Position numbers and translations under genes: made by a program. This document shows positions 54,273 to 63,191 of a DNA stretch of 64,000 bases, piece after piece (the stretch's first letter is position 1; every line of letters begins with the position of its first letter). Source of the stretch: Nannocystis bainbridge (GTDB taxonomy: Bacteria; Myxococcota_A; Polyangia; Nannocystales; Nannocystaceae); contig NZ_JAQNDL010000003.1 in the NCBI RefSeq assembly GCF_028368995.1, positions 186,001 through 250,000 on the forward strand, read 5' to 3'. The notes beneath the pieces were generated by a model. That model ran no database searches, had not been told where the DNA came from, and saw nothing but the letters and a program-made list of their open reading frames with translations.

Positions 54273-55010
54273 ATGCGTAGAATCATCGCTACTACCATTC
54301 ACCGCCTCGTTATCGGCCTCGTGCTCGTCGCTGCCTGCGACGAAGGCATTATCGACTCCGGGCAGCACGCCACCCCCGCCTCGCTCGCTTGCGGCGGCGC
54401 CGTCGGCTTCGAATGCCCAGCCGGCCTCGAATGCATCGACCACAGCGGCGCCGCCTGCCACCCCGAGCAGGAGGGCTCCGATTGCTCCGGCATCTGCGAG
54501 CCGATCGATGGCCTCTGCGGCGGCTTCGCCGATGTCGCCTGCGACGAGGGCTGGATCTGCGTCGACCTCGCCGACGCCTGCGACCCCGCAATGGGCCACA
54601 GCGATTGCCTCGGCGGCTGCCGCCCGGCCCCGCAGGAGCCCGACCCGCGCCCCGAGCCCGATCCGCGCCCCGACCCGCGCCCCGAGCCCGACCCGCGCCC
54701 CGACCCGCGCCCCGAGCCCGAGCCGCGCCCCGAGCCCGAGCCCGAGCCGCTGCCCGAGGGCCTCTGCGGCGGCCCGACCCACGGCGAATGCGAGGAGGGC
54801 TGGGTCTGCCACGACCTCGCCGACGATTGCGTGCCCGCCCGCGGCGACAGCGATTGCCTCGGCGGCTGCCGGCCGCTCGAGGTCGACATCGAGCCCGCCC
54901 GCATCTACGTCAGCCACGACCGCGAGGAGTGCGCCGTGGTGCAGTTCGAGTGCGACCCGGACGAGCGCCAGTTCTTCGAGGAGTCCGGCTGCGGCTGCGA
55001 GAAGCTCTGA
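54273..55010 (+). CDS. Cys-rich lipoprotein with Pro-Asp-Arg linker
   Basis: A 245-residue lipoprotein (lipobox VAAC near residue 22). It has three similar Cys-rich modules of about 40 residues ('ACGGAVGFECPAGLECIDHSGAAC', 'LCGGFADVACDEGWICVDLADAC', 'LCGGPTHGECEEGWVCHDLADDC'), each ending near 'DCLGGC' or similar. The second and third modules are separated by a stiff charged linker of PDPRPEP units. The end has more paired Cys. Function unknown; an extracellular spacer with two globular ends is implied. A strong hairpin follows the stop. Confidence 0.72.
   Translation: MRRIIATTIHRLVIGLVLVAACDEGIIDSGQHATPASLACGGAVGFECPAGLECIDHSGAACHPEQEGSDCSGICEPIDGLCGGFADVACDEGWICVDLADACDPAMGHSDCLGGCRPAPQEPDPRPEPDPRPDPRPEPDPRPDPRPEPEPRPEPEPEPLPEGLCGGPTHGECEEGWVCHDLADDCVPARGDSDCLGGCRPLEVDIEPARIYVSHDREECAVVQFECDPDERQFFEESGCGCEKL
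54640..54750. repeat. Repeats encoding the (PDPRPEP)n linker
   Basis: About 110 bp made of ccgcgccccgagcccga-type units encode the Pro/Asp/Arg/Glu linker of the preceding lipoprotein. The near-identical units suggest slippage and length variation. Confidence 0.55.
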
Positions 55011-55029
55011 CCGGCGCGGCGGCCTCACG

Positions 55030-55073
55030 GCCGATGATCACACATGTCTATTGGGACATGTACAATCATCGGC
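55030..55073. terminator. Long hairpin containing a 14-bp palindrome, between converging genes
   Basis: Outer arms GCCGATGAT and ATCATCGGC (nine perfect pairs) surround an inner eight-base stem built on TGTCTATTGGGACA (55045-55058), separated by a 3x3 internal loop. It lies 20 bp past one gene's stop and 28 bp before the opposing gene's stop. This is the best terminator-like structure in the window and shows how a family palindrome can form the tip of a larger hairpin. Confidence 0.7.
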
Positions 55074-55100
55074 GAGTCTGCCCGCCCAGCCGACGACGGC

Positions 55101-56051
55101 TCAGCCCGGCTCGAGCGCGTGGCAGCAGCCGGTCTTGCAGTACTGGTCCTCGGGGCAGTCGCTCTGGCCCTTGTCGTCGATCTCGCACGGCTGGGCGTCG
55201 CCCTCGCAGGACGCCTCGTCGCAGCCCGGCGGCGGCTCGGTCTCGCCGAAGCACACCTCGCACTCCTCCGGCTGGCACTCGTCGTCGCAGTCGAGGTTCT
55301 TCGTGCACAGCTGGCACGAGCCGATGTCCGACAGCGCGCAGTCCAGGTCGCCGAGGAAGATGTCGTACGTCATCCCCTCGACCACCACGGTGCAGCAGCC
55401 GAAGCAATCGCAGCCGTTCGGCACCTGACACTCGTCGATGCACTGCTGCGGCTGCTCCTGCGGGCAGTTGTTGAAGTTCTCGTCGTACGGGCACTTGTCG
55501 CCGCCCGGGCTCTTCGGGTCGCACTTCAGGTCCCACGCGCAGTCGCCGTTGCCGCCGCCCGAGTTGCCGTCGAAGAAGCAGTCCTGCTTGCACGGGTCCA
55601 TGTTGTCGCCCGGCAGGCCGGTGGCGAACGTCTCCTCGCGGTCGTCGCACGGCGAGACGCACTCCGGGTCGGCCTGGTCGACCAGGCCGTCGCCGTCGTT
55701 GTCCATGCAATCGCCACAGGCGTAGAGCGTGCCGTTGCACAGCAGCGGCACGCAGGCCCCGCCCCCGGTCGTCGTCGTCGTCGTCTCGGTCGCCGTCACC
55801 GGCCCCGTCGAAGCATCGGTCGTCGAGGTCGAGGTCGTCGTCGTGCTGGTGCCCGTGGTCGGCCCGGCCGTGGTCGGCTCCGCCGTCGTGCCCGTCGTGT
55901 CCTCCGTCCCGGAGGTCGGCCCCGCGGTCGTCACCGTCGTGATCTCCGACGCTGTGCCCGTCTCGCTCGCGACCTGCGTCTCCGTCTCGCCTTTGCTCGG
56001 GCTGTTGCAAGCCAGCAGCGCACACACTCCGAGGATGTGTATCGTTTTCAT
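55101..56051 (-). CDS. Cys-rich lipoprotein with Thr linker
   Basis: A 316-residue lipoprotein (lipobox LLAC). A Thr/Ser/Gly linker extends to about residue 100. The mature part begins with a Ca-binding-like 'DCMDNDGDGLVDQADPEC', then Cys-rich modules ('CKQDCFFDGNSGGGNGDCAWDLKC', 'CDCFGCCTVVVEG', 'CDDECQPEECEVC', 'CKTGCCHALEPG'). About 30 Cys point to an extracellular disulfide-rich protein. No enzyme family recognised. It converges on the preceding lipoprotein across a hairpin. Confidence 0.75.
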   Translation of the reverse strand: MKTIHILGVCALLACNSPSKGETETQVASETGTASEITTVTTAGPTSGTEDTTGTTAEPTTAGPTTGTSTTTTSTSTTDASTGPVTATETTTTTTGGGACVPLLCNGTLYACGDCMDNDGDGLVDQADPECVSPCDDREETFATGLPGDNMDPCKQDCFFDGNSGGGNGDCAWDLKCDPKSPGGDKCPYDENFNNCPQEQPQQCIDECQVPNGCDCFGCCTVVVEGMTYDIFLGDLDCALSDIGSCQLCTKNLDCDDECQPEECEVCFGETEPPPGCDEASCEGDAQPCEIDDKGQSDCPEDQYCKTGCCHALEPG

Positions 56052-56181
56052 GCGAGGATCCTGGCGTCAGTCACGATAAAACGCAAATTCATTGTTTCGC
56101 CGGAGCACCGGCGGCGGTTCACAATAGATATATCCGCACGACGGCCGCGCCGCCGTGCTCCGCCGCGCGAGCGGCCTGCGA

Positions 56182-57657
56182 TCATTCGACCACGAACACG
56201 CCGCGCAGATCCTCGGTCGCCGACAGCGGCACGCCCTTGCCGTCGAGCGAGACGGCCCGGAATTGATAGTACAGCCCCGAGGTCAGCGCCGGCCCCTCGT
56301 ACGGCACTTGCACCGTCGCGCTGCCCGACACGCTCGGGACCATGGCGTCTTCCCACACCAGCTCGCCGAACACGTCGAACACGCGCACGAGGTAGCTCTT
56401 CTCGCTCGAATCGTCGGCGAACTCGAACACCGGCGCGGCGCTGGTCGCCGTCGGCGCGGTCTCTCCGGGCGCGACGACCGCGAGCGCCTCGGTGATCTTG
56501 AACCCCGCGTCGACGGTCACCGCCTGGCCGGCCGCGACCGTCACCTCCTGCAACTCGGTGCCGCCGATCGAGGTGTCCGGGTCGCGCACCAGCCGGTCGT
56601 TCTCGAACGCGGCCAGCACCTTGTACGTGCCCGCGGGCACGCCGGCGATCGTGAAGTCACCGGTGACGGCGGGATCGAGCCCCGGGTCCGGCGCCCGCAA
56701 GCCCAGCGGCACCGGCCCGCGCTCGAGCGTCGGGTTGAACACGCTGACGGGCACCAGCACCACGCTCGTCACGCTGTCGCCCGGGGCGTTGACGATCTGC
56801 ACCGACCCGGAGACCGCCCCCAAATTCTCCTCGCCCTCCGCGCTGGCCGTGAGCGCGACCGCATCGAGGTCCGCCGTCGCCACGCTCGCCGTCGCCGCCG
56901 CCAGCTCGAGCCCGCGGCGATACCCGCGGATCGTCGCCTCGCCGGCCTGCACGTTGAAGATCGTGAAGTCCCCCGACCGATCGGCCACCCCGTACTGCGC
57001 GACCGCCTCGCCGCTCACGCCCTCCGCGACCACCAGCGTCCCGCCCGGCTGGACCCCGCCGACCGTGCCCGTCACCGTCACCCCGCCGCGCAGCGCGTCC
57101 GGCAGCATCACCAGCCCGACCGTCGTGAGCGGACCCTCGATCACGTGGGCCGCCCGCGCCTCGTCGTATTCCGCCTCGTCCGCGTGGATCGGCAGCGCCA
57201 CGCGGATCCCCGACGGGAACGGCAAGTAGTCGCGCGCGAACGCCTGCAGCGTGTAGCTCGCGTCGCTCGCCAGCTCGCCGTCCGGGAGGCGCGGCGCCGC
57301 GACCTGCAATTCATAGCGGCCCGTCGCGTCGGTCTCCGCGACCTCGCCGAGCGGCGCCCCGGTGCGGTCCAGGCCGTGGACGAGCGCCCCTGCCAGCGGC
57401 TCGCCGGTCTGCAGATCGATCACCGCCCCGTGGATCTGCAGCGGCTCGCCGCACACCCACGCGTCGGCCTCGCCGGCCACCGGATCGCAGGCGAACCCCT
57501 CGGCGCAATGCGGACCGTTCGCCGCCGCGGGATCGACGATCGGATCGCAGGGCCCGCCCTTGACCGAAGGATCGGTCACGTCGAGCTGCTTCTCCGCGCA
57601 GCTCACGACACCGAACGCGAGCAGCGCCCCCCACCTCAAAATTTCAATCGTTCGCAT
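56182..57657 (-). CDS. Lipoprotein with carboxypeptidase-regulatory-like domains
   Basis: A 491-residue lipoprotein (lipobox GVVSC). After a Cys-containing start, it is a string of Ig-like/CarboxypepD_reg beta-sandwiches: 'QIHGAVIDLQTGEPLAGALVHGLD', 'TDATGRYELQVAAP', 'VTVTGTVGGVQPGG', 'RSGDFTIFNVQAGEATIRGYRRG', 'VTGDFTIAGVPAGTYKVLAAFEN'. Such modules display or hold other proteins on the cell surface. The C-terminal part ('YLVRVFDVFGELVWEDAMV') resembles a fibronectin-type fold. Function unknown. Confidence 0.8.
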   Translation of the reverse strand: MRTIEILRWGALLAFGVVSCAEKQLDVTDPSVKGGPCDPIVDPAAANGPHCAEGFACDPVAGEADAWVCGEPLQIHGAVIDLQTGEPLAGALVHGLDRTGAPLGEVAETDATGRYELQVAAPRLPDGELASDASYTLQAFARDYLPFPSGIRVALPIHADEAEYDEARAAHVIEGPLTTVGLVMLPDALRGGVTVTGTVGGVQPGGTLVVAEGVSGEAVAQYGVADRSGDFTIFNVQAGEATIRGYRRGLELAAATASVATADLDAVALTASAEGEENLGAVSGSVQIVNAPGDSVTSVVLVPVSVFNPTLERGPVPLGLRAPDPGLDPAVTGDFTIAGVPAGTYKVLAAFENDRLVRDPDTSIGGTELQEVTVAAGQAVTVDAGFKITEALAVVAPGETAPTATSAAPVFEFADDSSEKSYLVRVFDVFGELVWEDAMVPSVSGSATVQVPYEGPALTSGLYYQFRAVSLDGKGVPLSATEDLRGVFVVE

Positions 57658-57765
57658 CGGGATTGGACCTCTCCTGCGACCGCGATGGCGGGCCGCGCCG
57701 CGCGCCGCCCCGTCGGGTCACATCCTGGGTTTCGACCGACGCGCGAGCGCCGGTTCCAACGCTCC

Positions 57766-58368
57766 TCACAACATGACGTCGATCGCAAACACCCCGTAGT
57801 CGGAGGTCGCAGTGCCGGTCACATGAATCGTCCCCGCCCTGCGGCGAATCGTCCCGTCCGGCGCCTCCTCGGTGTCCCCCGTGATGTCGACGTCGAGCGC
57901 GACCACGCCGGCGAGCTCGCCCGTCATCACGAACTCGCCGCTCAAATTGCCCGTCAGCGTGCCGTCCGGCAGGTCGCGCAGCTTCAGATCGAAGGCGGCC
58001 GGCCCGCCGTCGTAGGCGACCTCGACCATGCCCTCGACCGGTCCGTCCGAGTAATCCTCGAGCGTGACCTGCAGATCCATCCCCTTGTTGGCCGACGCAC
58101 CCTGGTCGACCTTGCCGCCGACGATCATCGTCCCCGACAGCGCGCCCGCGGCCGTCTGCTCGGGGATGTTGGCGCTCGAGGCCGCGTTGAAGCCGGCGAA
58201 GCCGAGCTCGATCGCGCGGTCGACCGCGCGGTCGAGCCCCAGGTAGGCGCGCCGCGCCGCCTCCGGGTCGGCCACCCCGACCGCCGGCGGCTGACAACCC
58301 ACCACCAGCCAAGAAAACATCGCGCAGGTCGCGGCGCGCGCGAGGATTCGTCGAGAGAACGAGGGCAT
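57766..58368 (-). CDS. Lipoprotein of unknown function
   Basis: A 200-residue lipoprotein (lipobox LVVGC). The mature part is beta-rich without Cys: 'GALSGTMIVGGKVDQGASANKGMDLQVTLEDYSD', 'GTLTGNLSGEFVMTGELAGVVALDVDITG', 'IHVTGTATSDYGVFAIDVML'. The regular strand pattern suggests a beta-barrel or lipocalin-like fold. It is on the same strand as the flanking lipoproteins, with about 100 bp gaps. No known family. Confidence 0.7.
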   Translation of the reverse strand: MPSFSRRILARAATCAMFSWLVVGCQPPAVGVADPEAARRAYLGLDRAVDRAIELGFAGFNAASSANIPEQTAAGALSGTMIVGGKVDQGASANKGMDLQVTLEDYSDGPVEGMVEVAYDGGPAAFDLKLRDLPDGTLTGNLSGEFVMTGELAGVVALDVDITGDTEEAPDGTIRRRAGTIHVTGTATSDYGVFAIDVML

Positions 58369-58496
58369 GTTCTATTCGCTGGGACAGACCTGTTGGCCGA
58401 GATTCCAAGCGGATCCACCCGCACCCGCTTCGATCTCCAGGGGGTTCCTCTGCATGCGCAGGACACCCGCGTTTCGCCGGCGCCAGCCGCGCCGCC

Positions 58497-59603
58497 TCAG
58501 CCCGGCGGCACGAACCCGTCACACGCCTCGGCGATGCCCGCGATCGCCTCGTGAAAGAACATCTGATAGTTCTCGGCGCAGATCTGGCCCACGCTGCCGT
58601 ATGTGAACAGCTCGGTGAATGCGATGAGGCGCTCGCCGACCTCCGCCGCGTCCTCGCAGGCCGGATCCTTCGGCCCGATCAGCGACAGCACCACCACGTT
58701 CGACTCGACCCCGCCCTTGAGCCCCGTGATCGCCTCGAACCATTGCGGCGGATCGCCGGCCGAGCCCTCCTCCTCCTCGTCGGTGATCAGCACCAGCACC
58801 AGCAGCGCGTCCTCGCGGACGAACTGCTCGTTGCACCCGCCGGGCCCTGCCAGCTCCGGCCCGAGCGCCGCCAGGGCCGCGTCGATCGGCATCTCGTCGC
58901 CGCTGCCGTCGATCCCGACCTGGGCGGCGCAGGTGAAGCGCGTCGGCAGATCGTCGGCCTCGGTCATGAAGCGATGGCCGCTGACGAACGGCCCGCACTC
59001 CGCGTCGCTCGCCCCCTTGGCGCCGGTCGTCTGCGTCACCAGGGCCCCCAGCGTGTCGGCGCAGCCCGGCTCGTTGTGCTCGTAATCGTCGGTCGTGACC
59101 ACGCCGAGGTGCAGGCTCTCGGCGTCGGCGAGCTCTTGCTGGATCTCGCTGACGAACGTCGGGAAGCTGGCCACCAGGTTGACCTGCTCCTGCTTCATGC
59201 TGCTCGAATTGTCGACCACGAACAGCAGATCGATCTTGACGCACGGCTTGTCCGCCTGCGGCTCGCCCGGAGCCGGCGAATCGCCGAGGTCGAACTTCGG
59301 CCCCGAGTCGTCCGGCTCCTCGCCGCCCGCCGGCGCCTCCTCGGGCTCGCCGGGGTCGCCGCTGGAGCCCGTGCTCGCGCCCTCCGGGCCCGTGGAAGCC
59401 GGTTCGGGCGCCTCGCCCGTCGTCGACGACGACGATACGTCGGCCGGGTCCCCCGGTGAGGCCGTCGTCACCGCCCCGAGCGAGCCGCCCGCCGTCGCCG
59501 AGTCCCGCCCGCCGTCGTCCCCGCAGCCCGCGATGAAAAGACCGACGCTCACTGGCGCCACCAGAGCCGCGCGACGGATGAATTGTCGATTGCCACGATT
59601 CAT
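58497..59603 (-). CDS. vWA-domain lipoprotein
   Basis: A 368-residue lipoprotein (lipobox FIAGC). A Ser/Gly/Asp linker runs to about residue 115, and then a von Willebrand A domain with metal site 'LLFVVDNSSSMKQEQ' (DxSxS), conserved Thr in 'VVTTDDYEHN' and Asp in 'VLITDEEEEG'. Paired Cys brace the fold. vWA domains bind proteins through a divalent metal, as in myxobacterial adhesins. GGAGGT lies six bases before the chosen ATG, which excludes the upstream open stretch. Ligand unknown. Confidence 0.85.
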   Translation of the reverse strand: MNRGNRQFIRRAALVAPVSVGLFIAGCGDDGGRDSATAGGSLGAVTTASPGDPADVSSSSTTGEAPEPASTGPEGASTGSSGDPGEPEEAPAGGEEPDDSGPKFDLGDSPAPGEPQADKPCVKIDLLFVVDNSSSMKQEQVNLVASFPTFVSEIQQELADAESLHLGVVTTDDYEHNEPGCADTLGALVTQTTGAKGASDAECGPFVSGHRFMTEADDLPTRFTCAAQVGIDGSGDEMPIDAALAALGPELAGPGGCNEQFVREDALLVLVLITDEEEEGSAGDPPQWFEAITGLKGGVESNVVVLSLIGPKDPACEDAAEVGERLIAFTELFTYGSVGQICAENYQMFFHEAIAGIAEACDGFVPPG

Positions 59604-60253
59604 CAGACCACCTCCACTCCCCACAATCCGTCGCGCGCCGTCCCGCGGTCAACGCCGCGGCCTCGACGCCCGGAACGAGACCGCGCCCCGGCCCAATACC
59701 TACATAACTTTTAAGACATGTCCTTTCAGCCATATCCTACCATGCCTCCCGGCGGCGAGCCCGGCCCAGCGGCCCGTCCTCCGCGGCGGCCCGAGCGCTT
59801 GCTTTCGCAGTCCTTGAATGAAGACCACCAAACCTGGACACAAACCCCGCGGAACCTCACTTTGAATCCAGGTTCTCACCGCTCGCTCCGGCGTCGGCGC
59901 GCAACGGCCGCCGGGCGGAGGTTCAATCGATCGCACCCTCGCCCCGCAGAGCCCGCTCCGGCGTGACCGCGACCATCGATCCGCCACGCATTGCACATAC
60001 GACACCGCCCACGGCAGAGGTTCGCCGCCAGCCAGCCCCTGCAGCGCAGGGCCCTCGCCGCAATCACCGGTGAATCACCCTGTCCTCATTCACCGCTGGG
60101 CACTTCCCCGATCTGCGGCTTCGCCCCGGTCCCGCGAAGCTGTCTTTCATCGGCTCCGCGTCACGCTGGCCCGGCCGAGGGGGCCGGACCCCGCTGCGCG
60201 CCCGACCACGATCGCTTGACCTGCGGCCGCGGCCTCCTTCACCCTGGCCCTCC
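59604..60253. other. Gene-free divergent region, 650 bp
   Basis: Lies between the divergent vWA lipoprotein and M23 peptidase genes. Frames in it are not protein-like. A degenerate family palindrome (TGTCCTTTCAGCCA, 59719-59732) is preceded by AGACA. The segment around 59700-59745 is AT-richer and may hold a promoter. No other structure seen. Confidence 0.4.
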
Positions 60254-61738
60254 ATGCCCGCTCGACCTGCCCGCGCCCGCGAGACCCGGCTCGCCCTCGC
60301 TCGCCTCGCCGCCCTCGCATTGGTGGCAGCGCCCGCGGCCACCGCCCACGCTGCCGTCTGTTATCAGCTGCCCTTCCCCAACCCCAACCTCTCCGACGGC
60401 TGGGGCAGCACCTGTTGCGGGCGGACCAGCCCGCACCGCGGCGTCGACTTTCCCCAGGGTGCCGGCACCCCGATCCCCGCCGTCGCCGACGGCGTCGTCG
60501 TCGTCAATCAGTGGTCCGGCTGCCTCGGCAACGTCGTCGTCCTCCAGCACGGCGACGGCATGTTCTCCGGCTACAGCCACATGATCGCCGGCTCGCCGCT
60601 CGGCATCGGCGCCGCCGTCGGCAGGGGCCAGCAGGTCGGCCAGGTCGGCAACACCGGCAGCTGCTCGCAGGGCGCCCACCTCCACCTCACCATGGCGCCC
60701 GCCGCCAATGGCGTGTTTCAGGGCACCACCGTCGACCCGTACGCCTACATCATCGAGCGCCTCGAATGCAACCTCGCCCCGATCGGCTACCTCGATCAGG
60801 CCGGTTGTGACGACATCGTCGGTTGGTCGCAAGACCCTTCCGCGCCCGACGCCGTCATCCCCACCCACCTCTACTTCGGCGGCCCTGCCGGCGATCCCGC
60901 CGCCGTGGGCATCGCCGTCGACGCCGACGTGACCCGCGACGATCTCTGCATGGCGATCGGCTCGTGCCAGCACGGCTTTCGCATGCCCACGCCCCTGAGC
61001 GTGCAGGACGGCCAGCCGCGCCCCGTGCACGCCTACGGCATCGACACCCAGGGCGGCGCCAACCCCGAGCTCGGCTCGAGCCCGCAGGTGCTCGAGTGTC
61101 CGCTGCCGCAGCTCCGCGGCGTGCGTCGGCGCGTCGCCGACCTCGAAGTGTTCGGCGCCTGGCAGTTCTCCGCCTTCACCGACCTCGTCACCCTCACCGA
61201 CGCCCAGGTCGAGGTCTTCGCGCTCAGCATCGACATCCCCGCCGCGCCGACCCTCGCGCGCGCCGACGACGGCAGCCCCGACGTCTGGCTGCTCGACGGC
61301 GAAGGCCTGCAGCGCCGCCGCCACGTCCCCGACCTCGCCACCGCCGCCGCCTGGCACCTCGCGCTCGACACCGCCGCCCTGTGGCCCGCCGCCGACCTGC
61401 TCGCCCTGGAGGAGGCCCCGCCGCTCGGCGAGCGCCCCACCCTCGTGCGCGGCGATCGTGACACCGTGTGGCTGCTCGACGTCGACCTCGACCCGGCTCC
61501 CGCCGGCACCGGCAGCGACAGCGCCGGCGAGCCGACCACCAGCGACACCGGCACCAGCGGCACCGGCGACGAGCCCGACACCGGCACCAGCACCGGCACC
61601 CCCGGCCCGGCCACCGCTGGCCTCCCGCCCGGCTTCGGCAGCGAGGACGGCTGCGCCTGCACCACCGGTTCGCGCCCCGCCCCCGCCTGGCTCGGCGCCT
61701 TCGTCCTGCTGCTCCTGGCCCGCCGCCGCCGCGCCTGA
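60254..61738 (+). CDS. M23 metallopeptidase with C-terminal myxobacterial sorting tail
   Basis: A 494-residue exported protein with a Sec signal to about residue 33. The LytM/M23 domain spans about 45-165: zinc ligands 'PHRGVDFPQGAG' (HxxxD) and 'GAHLHLTM' (HxH). The rest is a long domain with 'DDIVGWSQDP' and propeller-like 'DVWLLDGEGL'/'TVWLLDVDLD'. After a Thr/Gly/Ser linker comes the C-terminal tail 'GCACTTGSRPAP', a hydrophobic helix and RRRRA, the pattern of the MYXO-CTERM sorting signal. The domain probably cleaves peptidoglycan cross-links of prey or self. A 14-bp palindrome follows 18 bp past the stop. Confidence 0.88.
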   Translation: MPARPARARETRLALARLAALALVAAPAATAHAAVCYQLPFPNPNLSDGWGSTCCGRTSPHRGVDFPQGAGTPIPAVADGVVVVNQWSGCLGNVVVLQHGDGMFSGYSHMIAGSPLGIGAAVGRGQQVGQVGNTGSCSQGAHLHLTMAPAANGVFQGTTVDPYAYIIERLECNLAPIGYLDQAGCDDIVGWSQDPSAPDAVIPTHLYFGGPAGDPAAVGIAVDADVTRDDLCMAIGSCQHGFRMPTPLSVQDGQPRPVHAYGIDTQGGANPELGSSPQVLECPLPQLRGVRRRVADLEVFGAWQFSAFTDLVTLTDAQVEVFALSIDIPAAPTLARADDGSPDVWLLDGEGLQRRRHVPDLATAAAWHLALDTAALWPAADLLALEEAPPLGERPTLVRGDRDTVWLLDVDLDPAPAGTGSDSAGEPTTSDTGTSGTGDEPDTGTSTGTPGPATAGLPPGFGSEDGCACTTGSRPAPAWLGAFVLLLLARRRRA

Positions 61739-61755
61739 GCGGGCCTGCGGCGATC

Positions 61756-61769
61756 TGTCCCGAAAGACA
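61756..61769. repeat. 14-bp palindrome downstream of the M23 gene
   Basis: TGTCCCGAAAGACA, with one mismatched pair, is 18 bp beyond the M23 peptidase stop on the same strand, the typical 3'-end placement of the family. Confidence 0.6.
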
Positions 61770-61982
61770 GCCCGCCACCGCTGCGACCCGAGGCGTTCGC
61801 AAGGCTCCTCGCGCCCGCGACTTCGCGCCGCATTGGGGCCTCCCGAGCAGGAGTGAATGGCCGAGCGCCGACGCCGCTGCGCACGCTCGCCACACCCGAT
61901 GCGATCGGCAGCACGCGCGGCTGCGGGCCCGCGCGCGGGCCATCACTTGCCGCGCTCGCGGCCGTCTGCCAACCTCCGACGC

Positions 61983-62879
61983 ATGCATTGTCTTGGTTTG
62001 AATTATCGTCGCTTCACCCTGCTTGCCTGCGCCCTCGCGCTCGCCTGCGTGCCCAAGGGGCCAGGCGGCGACGACACCACCGCGGCGACCTCCGAGACCT
62101 CCGAGACCTCCGAGACCTCGTCGGCCACCACCACCCTTACCACCACCACCATCACCACGACGGCCCCCACGACCACCGACGCCACCACCGAGACCACCGG
62201 CGGCCCCGAAGCCATGTGTGAAGTCGATGGCAGCGAGAACTACCCCGACGAGGGCATGTTCGCCGTCTTCCCCGAGGGCGACGTCGACGAGCCCTGCACC
62301 CTCGCCAGCGCGCTCGAGGTCGGCAGCGCGCTCGAGCTGACCCTGCAATGCCCCGACTTCGCCGCCCAGTTCGGCGGCGATTTTGTGGTCCGCATCGAGC
62401 ACGGCCCGCGGCCCCAGCCCTCGCCGCCGGCGGGCAGCATCCTCGACGTGTTCGCCACCGGCTTCGACCCCGGCTATCCCTTCACCAGCCACGCCTGGCT
62501 GTCGCTGCGCCACGACGGCGCCTTGCTGTACGCGGTCACCCAGGGCGAGGCGCTGCTGTCCGAGGTCGGCGACCCCGCGGCCTACGAGCCCTTCACGTTC
62601 ACCCGCCTCGACGACTGCCCCTTCGTCGACGGCGTCGACACCGGCGTCGTCGACGCCACCCTGCTCTGCCAGACCATCGCCCGCGCGCACCTGCAGGTGC
62701 TCGTGGGCGGCGACGAGGCGCTCGTGATGTCCGAGGGCGAGACGACCACCGTGCTCGCCGACGCCGTCCCCTACGCCATCGACCTCGTCGCCCTGCGTCG
62801 CCTCAAGGACTGCTACATCGAGCCGCCCGCCGACGACTTCCCCCGCTACGACTTCGCCATCGCCGCCCAGGCCGAGTGA
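61983..62879 (+). CDS. Lipoprotein of unknown function with Thr-rich linker
   Basis: A 298-residue lipoprotein (lipobox LALAC near residue 20). The linker is SETSETSETSSATTTLTTT-type to about residue 75. The mature domain has 'NYPDEGMFAVFPEGDVDEPC', 'ALELTLQCPDFAAQFGGDFVVRIEHGP', 'FTSHAWLSLRHDGALLYAVTQGEALL' and 'LLCQTIARAHLQVLV', with four Cys in two likely disulfides. It reads as a beta-rich surface domain. No family recognised. A dense palindrome array lies 33 bp after the stop. Confidence 0.7.
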   Translation: MHCLGLNYRRFTLLACALALACVPKGPGGDDTTAATSETSETSETSSATTTLTTTTITTTAPTTTDATTETTGGPEAMCEVDGSENYPDEGMFAVFPEGDVDEPCTLASALEVGSALELTLQCPDFAAQFGGDFVVRIEHGPRPQPSPPAGSILDVFATGFDPGYPFTSHAWLSLRHDGALLYAVTQGEALLSEVGDPAAYEPFTFTRLDDCPFVDGVDTGVVDATLLCQTIARAHLQVLVGGDEALVMSEGETTTVLADAVPYAIDLVALRRLKDCYIEPPADDFPRYDFAIAAQAE

Positions 62880-63191
62880 CCGCGCGGCGCCGCGGCGCCC
62901 TCGTCATCACCTGTCCCTTCGGCCATGCCCCGCGCGCGCCGGAGCGGACCTGTCCGTTGGGACATCCTCACGACCTGTCGTTTACGACATGCCCCGCGGG
63001 GCATGTCCGAAGCGCCATTCATTCCAGGATCCGGTCAGCCGTCCGAATTTTGAAAATGAAAGCCAAAGTTGATGCTACCTCACGCATCCCCTACCAGCCT
63101 ACCCGCCCCGGCCCGTTGACCCGTCTTTTTGAAAACTGATATCAACAGCTCGAACGCGAAACCGTGCACCCCTTCGCGTCCGGGGCCCCTC
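62880..63191. other. Interval holding a degenerate palindrome array
   Basis: About 310 bases between two same-strand lipoprotein genes. The left 140 bases are mostly family palindromes. The right part (63035-63140) is AT-richer and likely contains the promoter of the RCC1-repeat gene. Confidence 0.45.
62912..63017. repeat. Array of about six 14-bp palindromes
   Basis: Units: TGTCCCTTCGGCCA (62912-62925), a degenerate unit (62926-62939), TGTCCGTTGGGACA (62951-62964), then three in contact: TGTCGTTTACGACA (62976), TGCCCCGCGGGGCA (62990) and TGTCCGAAGCGCCA (63004). The TGTCG/CGACA and TGCCC/GGGCA units are perfect palindromes in which both partners of a stem pair have changed. The array lies 33 bp past a stop codon. 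Confidence 0.75.

Noticed and set aside
59705..59746. A further palindrome array near 59719
   Set aside because: Only one arm is recognisable per unit; the others are too degenerate to count.
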